From DAOVRL01 sp964459805 (GTDB taxonomy: Bacteria; Planctomycetota; Phycisphaerae; Sedimentisphaerales; Anaerobacaceae), in NCBI GenBank assembly GCA_964459805.1, contig CAYWOD010000152.1, forward strand, positions 1-8,738: DNA of 8,738 nt, given 5' to 3'. Under the pieces are notes generated by a model. That model ran no database searches. It worked only from the letters and a program-made list of their open reading frames with translations, and was not told the DNA's origin. Below, piece after piece: positions 1-5,870 of this stretch (positions are counted from its first letter, which is position 1; each line of letters opens with the position of its first letter). The translations under genes and the position numbers were made by a program.

Positions 1-33
1 GTGTCTTAATAACAACGGTTAAGATGCATCTCA

Positions 34-75
34 TACAGGTGATTGTGAATCGCAAGTGTACAGGAACGTTACAGG
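34..75 (+). repeat. three TACAGG direct repeats upstream of the helicase gene
   Basis: The hexamer TACAGG occurs at 34-39, 59-64 and 70-75, all in the same orientation, within the 97 bases before the helicase start codon. The second and third copies are 11 bp apart, about one helical turn, and the first and second are 25 bp apart. This could be a small operator or a chance cluster. The sequence alone does not name a binding protein, and no convincing sigma-70 promoter was found with it. Confidence 0.3.
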
Positions 76-84
76 TTTTATGAT

Positions 85-89
85 GAGGG
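85..89 (+). promoter_or_regulatory. ribosome binding site of the SNF2 helicase gene
   Basis: GAGGG at 85-89 lies 8 nt before the ATG at 98. This is a good Shine-Dalgarno match at normal spacing and supports that start codon. Confidence 0.7.
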
Positions 90-97
90 TTTGATAT

Positions 98-2527
98 ATG
101 GCCAAACGCAAAACGAGAAGGAAGGCAGCAAAGAGACGTCGAATCACGAAGATTTCGCGTTTGCGAAAGCCCGAAGATATGCCATTAGAACAATGGCAGA
201 TTGCTCTGCGGAAACAGTTCGCAGAGAAGCAGAATTTTCGACTCAAGAATATCGGCGATAAACCGATTTTCTCTGAATTTATTGTAACAAACCCGGAGAC
301 CGGCGGTGAATATCGCGTCGCAATCCGGGGACAGAGAATCGGCGATAATTACTGTTCGTGCCCGGATTTTGCGGTTAATACGCTCGGGACCTGCAAGCAT
401 GTCGAATTTGCACTTGCCAAGCTACAGCGAAAACGAGGAGGCAAAAAGGCTTTCGCAGAAGGCTTCGAGCGCAGCTATTCTGAAGTCTATTTGCGTTATG
501 GCGCCAAGCGAGAGGTGATGTTCAGCCCCGGAACCGAGTGCCCGGAATCGCTGCTGGAGCTTGCCTGGTGCTACTTCGATGACTACGGAATCTTGAAGGC
601 ACAGGCATACGCGCAATTTGATGCGTTTATAAGAAAAGCCGGGGCGTTCAAGCATGATTTGCGCTGTTACGAGGATGCGATAGAGTTTATTGCCCAGGTC
701 AGGGACCAGGCTCATCTAAAGAAACGAATTGAAAAGGCCTTCCCGAGTGCCGCCAACAGTACAGCTTTGAGGAAGCTGTTAAAGATCCGGTTATATTCAT
801 ATCAGCGTGAAGGAGCATTGTTTGCTGCCAAAGCGGGGCGTAGTCTGATTGCCGATGATATGGGCCTTGGCAAGACTATTGAGGCAATTGCGGTGGTTGA
901 GATGTTAGCTCGCACGGTGGGTCTTGAGCGCGTGCTGATTATCTGTCCAACTTCGTTGAAGCATCAATGGAAAGAGGAAATTGAAAAATTCTGTAACCGT
1001 TCAGTCGAAGTTGTGGAAGGCCTCATCGCAAAACGGGCCAGCCTTTACGCTTCTGAGTCGCTTTATAAAATCACCAACTATGACGTTATCCACCGTGACC
1101 TTGAACTTATCCGCAATTGGGCGCCGGAAATGATTATCCTTGACGAGGCCCAGCGAATCAAAAACTGGAAAACTCGAAGAGCGCAAAGTGTCAAAAAGCT
1201 TGATTCCAAGTATGCTCTTGTGCTCACCGGAACACCTTTGGAGAATCGGCTGGAGGAATTGCACTCTATAGTCGAGTTTATCGACCGCTTCGGCCTGGGA
1301 CCGAGGTTCCGTTTCCTTGCCGAGCATCAACATTTGGATGAAGCCGGCAAAGTGATAGGGTATCACAACCTTTCAAGAATCGCGAAGTCATTGGAGTCGA
1401 TCCTTGTTCGGCGCACCAAAAAAGAGGTATTGAAGGAGCTGCCGGAACGTCTGGAAAAGAACTATTTTGTTCCAATGACCAATGAGCAGATGAAGCATCA
1501 TGAAGAAAATCGGGAAACTGTCGCGCGTATCGTTGCCAAATGGAGGCGGTTCGGCTTCCTGTCCGAAACCGATCAGAGAATCCTTATGATTGCCCTGCAG
1601 AATATGCGTATGAGCTGCAACAGCACCTATCTTCTTGATAAAAAAACGGACTACGGTGTTAAAGCCGATGAGCTGATGGTGGTGCTTGAAGAAGTTTTTG
1701 AGCGGGCAGACACAAAGGCAGTGGTATTCAGCCAGTGGCTGGGAACACATGAAATACTTCTGGACCGTCTTGAATCATTCAAACGGAAGTATGTGCTGTT
1801 TCACGGCAGAATTCCAGGGCCCAAAAGGAAAGATCTGATAAGACAATTCAAAAATGACCCTGACTGCCGGGTGTTCCTCTCGACAGATGCGGGCGGCGTG
1901 GGACTGAATCTGCAAAATGCCTCAGCGGTTATAAATATGGATCTGCCCTGGAACCCGGCAGTGCTCGAACAGCGTATTGGACGAATTCACCGTCTGGGCC
2001 AGCATCGCCCGGTGCGGGTAGTAAACTTTGTTGCTCAGGGCACAATCGAGCACGGAATGCTTTCGCTGCTGTCATTTAAGCAATCGCTTTTCTCAGGCGT
2101 TCTTGATAAAGGTAAGGACGAGGTTTTCTTGGGCGGAACAAGGTTAAAACGCTTTATGGATTCCGTTGACAAGGCCACAAGCACCATCCCTGAGTCGATG
2201 CCCCAACAAGCCAACGCCGGAGGAGATGGTGACGGCACAGAACAAGAAATCCCAGCTAAGGCAAAAAGAAAGGATACTACAGAAACACCACAGCAGCGGG
2301 CGTTGGATGATCTTGTTTCAACAGGTTTATCATTCCTTGAGAAACTTGGCCGGGCGCTGCTTGAGGGGAAGGATCAGCCGCAGAAACCGGGCTCGAAAGC
2401 ACCTCCCGGATTGAAAATTGAAACGGACAAAGCTACCGGCCGGCAGCATCTGAAATTGCCAATGCCTAAAAAGGAAATACTTCAGGGCATAGCCAATCTG
2501 CTCAATGAGTTCTCAAATAAGCTGTAA
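98..2527 (+). CDS. SWIM zinc-finger, SNF2/SWI2-family DNA-dependent ATPase (helicase-like)
   Basis: This 809-residue protein is a superfamily 2 SNF2 ATPase that probably translocates on double-stranded DNA to remodel bound proteins. Its cellular target is unknown. The first 24 residues are very basic. A SWIM zinc-binding motif follows (C86-x-C88 and C99-x-H101), a putative DNA or protein contact module. The ATPase core runs from about 230 to 660: motif I DDMGLGKT at 253-260, motif II DEAQ at 349-352, motif III LTGTP at 376-380, motif V STDAGGVGLNLQ at 595-606, and motif VI with the arginine finger QRIGRIHRLGQ at 625-635. All motifs look intact. After about residue 690 comes a polar, low-complexity linker, then a compact end with KLPMPKKEILQGIANLL at 786-802. 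The ATG start is supported by GAGGG 8 nt upstream. The DAHP synthase gene begins 34 bp after the stop. The family assignment is secure. Defence, repair or transcription-recycling roles are all possible, and nothing nearby chooses among them. Confidence 0.95.
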   Translation: MAKRKTRRKAAKRRRITKISRLRKPEDMPLEQWQIALRKQFAEKQNFRLKNIGDKPIFSEFIVTNPETGGEYRVAIRGQRIGDNYCSCPDFAVNTLGTCKHVEFALAKLQRKRGGKKAFAEGFERSYSEVYLRYGAKREVMFSPGTECPESLLELAWCYFDDYGILKAQAYAQFDAFIRKAGAFKHDLRCYEDAIEFIAQVRDQAHLKKRIEKAFPSAANSTALRKLLKIRLYSYQREGALFAAKAGRSLIADDMGLGKTIEAIAVVEMLARTVGLERVLIICPTSLKHQWKEEIEKFCNRSVEVVEGLIAKRASLYASESLYKITNYDVIHRDLELIRNWAPEMIILDEAQRIKNWKTRRAQSVKKLDSKYALVLTGTPLENRLEELHSIVEFIDRFGLGPRFRFLAEHQHLDEAGKVIGYHNLSRIAKSLESILVRRTKKEVLKELPERLEKNYFVPMTNEQMKHHEENRETVARIVAKWRRFGFLSETDQRILMIALQNMRMSCNSTYLLDKKTDYGVKADELMVVLEEVFERADTKAVVFSQWLGTHEILLDRLESFKRKYVLFHGRIPGPKRKDLIRQFKNDPDCRVFLSTDAGGVGLNLQNASAVINMDLPWNPAVLEQRIGRIHRLGQHRPVRVVNFVAQGTIEHGMLSLLSFKQSLFSGVLDKGKDEVFLGGTRLKRFMDSVDKATSTIPESMPQQANAGGDGDGTEQEIPAKAKRKDTTETPQQRALDDLVSTGLSFLEKLGRALLEGKDQPQKPGSKAPPGLKIETDKATGRQHLKLPMPKKEILQGIANLLNEFSNKL

Positions 2528-2549
2528 TAGACATAGTACAGTTCTTTTC

Positions 2550-2554
2550 AGGGG
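2550..2554 (+). promoter_or_regulatory. ribosome binding site that decides the DAHP synthase start
   Basis: AGGGG at 2550-2554 is 7 nt before the ATG at 2562. It favours that ATG over an in-frame ATG at 2505, which would overlap the helicase gene and add 19 residues unlike the family. Confidence 0.7.
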
Positions 2555-2561
2555 TAAACCG

Positions 2562-3650
2562 ATGCCTGAGAAGCTCAAAGATCTGAACAAGAATCTGTTG
2601 GACATCTCAACATGGTTGAGATTGGATAGAATTCCCTGGGTCATTGCCGGCCCTTGCAGCGCCGAGTCTGAGCAGCAGGTAATCTCAACCGCCAGAGAGC
2701 TGGCAAAGTCCGCCAATGTGAAGGTCTTTCGTGCCGGACTCTGGAAACCTCGCACACGCCCTGACAACTTCGAAGGTGTCGGCAAAATCGGTCTGGCGTG
2801 GCTCAAAACCGTCAAGGCCGAAACTTCTCTACTGACTACAACCGAAGTGGCAAACGCAAAGCACATTGAGCTTTGCCTTGAGAACAACGTTGACATCCTC
2901 TGGATCGGAGCAAGAACAACCGTGAATCCCTTCATGGTACAGGAAATAGCCGATGCTCTGAAAGGGGTTGACATACCGGTCCTGGTAAAGAACCCAATCA
3001 GTGCCGAGCTTGGCCTCTGGCTGGGAGCGATTGAGAGACTCCACCACGCCGGCATAAGAAAACTCGCTGCGATACATAGAGGTTTCTCAACCTACATAGA
3101 GATGGAATACCGTAACCGTCCCAATTGGGAGATCCCGATTGAGCTAAAAAGGCTGCTCCCAAACCTGCCCCTGATCTGCGACCCAAGCCACATAGCCGGC
3201 AATCGAGCTTTAATAGGGCCCATCTCTCAGATGGCCTTGGATTTTGGGATCAAGGGACTCATGATAGAGGCTCACATCAATCCGGACCAGGCACTAAGTG
3301 ATTCAAAACAGCAGATTACCCCGCATGTATTGGTCGAGCTGCTCGACAGACTCAGGGCACGAGACGCCGCACTAACGGATAAACAGCTAAAAACAAGAAT
3401 AGCACACCTGCGTGCGGCGATCACCCAGGTGGACTCGAGAATCCTACAGGACCTCGCAGAGAGAATGAAGTGGGTCGAGGAAATCGGCAGCCTGAAACAA
3501 CAGCACCACATCCCTGTTTTGCAGATCAACCGATGGGAGACGCTTCTTGAGGACCACATAGCCAAAGCACAACAGATTGGCCTGGATGGTGAATTCATAA
3601 AGGCCGTATTCGAACTAATCCACGCCCAGGCAGTGAAGAAACAATTATAG
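2562..3650 (+). CDS. bifunctional 3-deoxy-7-phosphoheptulonate synthase (type I-beta) / chorismate mutase (AroQ type)
   Basis: This 362-residue cytosolic enzyme condenses phosphoenolpyruvate with erythrose 4-phosphate to DAHP, the first shikimate-pathway step, and rearranges chorismate to prephenate for Phe/Tyr synthesis. The synthase barrel covers about 25-265. Expected metal ligands are C32 (GPCSAES), H172 (IHRGF), E236 and D247. Substrate residues lie in KPRT 62-65, IGART 115-119, KN 143-144 and DPSH 207-210. An AroQ helical domain covers about 272-361. By hand alignment to E. coli AroQ, R284, R301, K312, R324 and Q361 match R11, R28, K39, R51 and Q88. The positions of D48, E52 and S84 are Q321, W325 and A357. 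This domain order is known from Bacteroidota enzymes such as that of Prevotella nigrescens, where the mutase domain also mediates prephenate inhibition. Similar feedback here is inferred. The start was set by AGGGG at 2550-2554. It lies 34 bp after the helicase gene, probably on the same transcript. Confidence 0.93.
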   Translation: MPEKLKDLNKNLLDISTWLRLDRIPWVIAGPCSAESEQQVISTARELAKSANVKVFRAGLWKPRTRPDNFEGVGKIGLAWLKTVKAETSLLTTTEVANAKHIELCLENNVDILWIGARTTVNPFMVQEIADALKGVDIPVLVKNPISAELGLWLGAIERLHHAGIRKLAAIHRGFSTYIEMEYRNRPNWEIPIELKRLLPNLPLICDPSHIAGNRALIGPISQMALDFGIKGLMIEAHINPDQALSDSKQQITPHVLVELLDRLRARDAALTDKQLKTRIAHLRAAITQVDSRILQDLAERMKWVEEIGSLKQQHHIPVLQINRWETLLEDHIAKAQQIGLDGEFIKAVFELIHAQAVKKQL

Positions 3651-3824
3651 AAGCCTCTTACTTCGAGCGCAATGTCGTTATGGATTAAGGCGCGGCCGGC
3701 CTTGCTGAGGGACACGGGGCATTCGCTCCACCGGATGTTTCGTCCTACAATGGTGCCTGCCGATGTTGGTTCCGGCGTCTCTGACTTATGATATTTGCGT
3801 CACCGCCACGCGCCGAATCGGCCC
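3651..3824. other. convergent intergenic spacer without a clear terminator
   Basis: This 174-bp stretch separates the 3' ends of the plus-strand pair and the minus-strand efflux genes. It holds only weak hairpins: AAGGC/GCCTT at 3687-3703 with a 7-nt loop, and GCCG/CGGC at 3812-3822 with a 3-nt loop. Neither is followed by a T-run on either strand. I see no coding sequence, RNA gene or mobile-element end in it. Confidence 0.6.
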
Positions 3825-5093
3825 TTACTCGTGTCGCAGAGCAATGATTGGATCGACGTTGGCCGCGCGAACGGCCGGGTACAGGCCGAAGATAATGCCG
3901 ACAGCGACGCTGATTCCAACGCTCAGCACAACGCTCTGGAGCGTCACCACGGTAGGCATACCCGCAAATATGGTTATAAGCCACGGAATAAACAAGCCCA
4001 GTCCGATACCGATCAGACCACCGGCCGTTGAGAGCACGACCGTCTCGATAAGGAATTGGCTGATGATCTGTCTGCGTTTGGCGCCGATTGCACGACGGAC
4101 CCCGATCTCCCTTGTCCGCTCGGTCACCGAGGCGAGCATGATGTTCATGATCCCAATGCCGCCGACGAGCAGTGAAATCGCGGCTATCGAGCCTAAGACG
4201 ATGTTAAACCTGCGTTTGGTCGCCTCGGCCTGGCGAAGCAGGGCCAGCGGCACCGATACACGATAGTCCTCTTTCTTGTGAAATCGCTTGAGCATTGCCT
4301 GGATACCTTTGGCCGTTGACTCAACGTGCTCAATATCGTCAACTTCCACAATCATCTGATGAAGCTCCACCATCTCGCGAATTCGACTACCAGCCGTGGT
4401 GCGCGTTGTGATGTCCCCGTATCGCTCCTTGGCCACCTCAATCGGAATATACGCGTCGATTTGCTCATCCGGCATCTGGATGCTGCCGGCCATACCCCCC
4501 TCGCTCTTGACGATTCCGACTATCTCGTAGTAGCTGCCGCCGATTCGCAGCGTCTGACCGATAGTATTCTCCGTCGCCAGCAGCTTCCTGGCCCCGAACT
4601 CCGTCAGGACCACAATCCCTGCCCGCTTCCTCGCGTCATCCGCCATCAGTACGCGGCCGGCTACTGTGTCTCGCTGCAGCAGTTCAAACCACGCCGGAGT
4701 CGTCCCCACTATACGCAGCTCCAGATTCCGCGTCCCGAGCCGCGCATCCTTGCGGACGAGTTTGACGGGCACGACCTGCTTGATGTCATCAAATGTCTCG
4801 GCAACCCGAAGCTGGTCCTCGTATGTCAGACCGTAAATACTCATGTACGAGTGCACTGTGCTCTGTGACACCTCCTCTACCGACTTGATAGAGGTGACGA
4901 TTATGTTGTTGCTGCCGACCTTACGAATCTGTGCGAGCGCCTCCTTGCTGGCGCCCTCACCGACAGAGAGCATCGCAACAACCGAGCCTACCCCGAAGAC
5001 CACGCCGAGCATAGTCAGAAACGTGCGCAGCTTGTGCAGCAGCAGGTTCTCTATGCCAAGCCCTATGTTGCGCGCCAGCTTTAGTCTTCGCAT
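3825..5093 (-). CDS. MacB-like ABC transporter permease (FtsX family)
   Basis: This 422-residue inner-membrane subunit belongs to the type VII (MacB/LolC/FtsX) ABC transporters, which couple cytoplasmic ATP hydrolysis to movement of a periplasmic domain and push substrates through an adaptor and outer-membrane channel. TM1 is at about 22-45, followed by a periplasmic MacB core domain (about 46-295). TM2 lies at 297-322, TM3 at about 346-378 and TM4 at about 383-407. Between TM2 and TM3 is the hallmark cytoplasmic segment ERTREIGVRRAIGA (325-338), which contacts the ATPase. The C-terminus DPIIALRHE is typical of the family. E. coli MacB fuses ATPase and permease, whereas here they are separate genes. 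The start ATG (5093-5091) overlaps the ATPase stop by one base (TAATG) and its own Shine-Dalgarno is weak, so translational coupling is likely. Substrate cannot be read from sequence. Macrolide, peptide or lipid export are all possible. Confidence 0.93.
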   Translation of the reverse strand: MRRLKLARNIGLGIENLLLHKLRTFLTMLGVVFGVGSVVAMLSVGEGASKEALAQIRKVGSNNIIVTSIKSVEEVSQSTVHSYMSIYGLTYEDQLRVAETFDDIKQVVPVKLVRKDARLGTRNLELRIVGTTPAWFELLQRDTVAGRVLMADDARKRAGIVVLTEFGARKLLATENTIGQTLRIGGSYYEIVGIVKSEGGMAGSIQMPDEQIDAYIPIEVAKERYGDITTRTTAGSRIREMVELHQMIVEVDDIEHVESTAKGIQAMLKRFHKKEDYRVSVPLALLRQAEATKRRFNIVLGSIAAISLLVGGIGIMNIMLASVTERTREIGVRRAIGAKRRQIISQFLIETVVLSTAGGLIGIGLGLFIPWLITIFAGMPTVVTLQSVVLSVGISVAVGIIFGLYPAVRAANVDPIIALRHE

Positions 5094-5806
5094 TAGTCTT
5101 TCTCGATACTCTCTATCAAACCGTCCCGCATATGCAGGCGCTTGTGCGCCAACTTTGCGATGTCCGGCTCATGCGTAACCATGATAATCGTCTTGCCCTG
5201 CTCGTTGAGCTCGGCCAGCAGCTCCAGAATCTGCTCGCCGGTCGTCGAATCCAGGTTCCCGGTCGGCTCATCCGCAAGCAGAATCCGCGGATCGTTCGCA
5301 AGTGCCCGGGCTATTGCGACGCGCTGCATCTGTCCGCCGGAGAGTTCCGTGGGACGATGGCCCAGCCGTTCTTCCAGCCCTACTTTCCGGGCCAGCTCTA
5401 CCGCTCGCTCGGCGCTGCGCTGCGAATCCCACCCGAGATAGTAAAGCGGAAGCTCAATGTTACGCTGAACAGTCAGTTGCGGAATCAGATTAAAGCTTTG
5501 AAAGATAAACCCCAGATGCCTGAGCCGAAGCTCGCTAAGCTCATCATCATCAAGCGTGCTCACGTCGGTGCCCTCAAGCACATAGCGCCCGCGACTGGCC
5601 CGGTCGAGACAGCCCAGGACATTGAGCATCGTGCTCTTTCCCGATCCGCTCGGCCCCATAATCGCGCAGAAACTACCGGCTGGAAAGGATGTACTTACCC
5701 CCGCCAGGGCATTTACCTGCTGTTCGCCCATCTGGTAAATCTTGTACACATCCTCAAGCTGGATGACCAAATCATTATTTGTGCCGGCCTGCTCGATCAC
5801 GACCAC
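5093..5806 (-). CDS. MacB/LolD-type ABC transporter ATP-binding protein
   Basis: This 237-residue cytoplasmic ATPase powers the adjacent permease as a dimer. It is complete: Walker A GPSGSGKST at 51-59, Q-loop at Q103 (FQSFNL), ABC signature LSGGQMQR at 155-162, Walker B ILLADEP at 175-181, D-loop NLDS at 184-187 and switch histidine H212. The length and the TGNLDS wording fit the MacB/LolD group. The start is uncertain. The longest reading uses GTG at 5806-5804, and an in-frame TAG at 5824-5822 blocks further extension. A second in-frame GTG at 5800-5798 has GAGG about 5 nt upstream and may be the true start, shortening the protein by two residues. The 64-nt gap from the adaptor gene is the only uncoupled junction of this group. 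The 3' end overlaps the permease ATG. Confidence 0.94.
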   Translation of the reverse strand: MVVIEQAGTNNDLVIQLEDVYKIYQMGEQQVNALAGVSTSFPAGSFCAIMGPSGSGKSTMLNVLGCLDRASRGRYVLEGTDVSTLDDDELSELRLRHLGFIFQSFNLIPQLTVQRNIELPLYYLGWDSQRSAERAVELARKVGLEERLGHRPTELSGGQMQRVAIARALANDPRILLADEPTGNLDSTTGEQILELLAELNEQGKTIIMVTHEPDIAKLAHKRLHMRDGLIESIEKD

Positions 5807-5870
5807 CTCGCTATATGCCTGCTATTGTTACCCGGGGCAAAGTTCCTCACCGTTGAAGCTCACCATCCTC

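Noticed and set aside
57..84. Promoter-like pair TGTACA (57-62) and TATGAT (79-84) with a 16-bp spacer before the helicase gene
   Set aside because: Transcription would start at about base 91, downstream of the GAGGG ribosome site at 85-89, leaving the message without it. The -35 match is also only 4 of 6.
98..2527. Helicase as part of an anti-phage system (DISARM- or Zorya-like SNF2 component)
   Set aside because: No methyltransferase, nuclease, motor-protein or other defence partner lies in the window, and the next gene is a housekeeping biosynthetic enzyme.
2505..2561. Longer DAHP synthase reading from the ATG at 2505
   Set aside because: It overlaps the helicase gene, has no good ribosome site, and adds residues that do not look like the family. 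The ATG at 2562 has AGGGG at correct spacing.
3687..3703. AAGGC/GCCTT hairpin as a terminator for the DAHP synthase gene
   Set aside because: The stem is only five pairs and no T-run follows on either strand.
3812..3822. GCCG-AAT-CGGC hairpin as a terminator for the efflux operon
   Set aside because: It has a four-pair stem, lies just after the permease stop, and is followed on the minus strand by GC-rich sequence without a T-run.
3763..4266. Plus-strand open frame of 167 codons antisense to the permease gene
   Set aside because: Its product is low-complexity Ser/Arg/Thr/Pro sequence typical of the reverse strand of a GC-rich gene, while the minus strand encodes a clear MacB-type permease.
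5828..5866. Twelve-codon minus-strand frame (MVSFNGEELCPG) between the adaptor and ATPase genes
   Set aside because: The purine-rich AGAGG directly abuts the ATG, giving no workable spacing, and the peptide has no supporting feature. It is more likely chance leader sequence.
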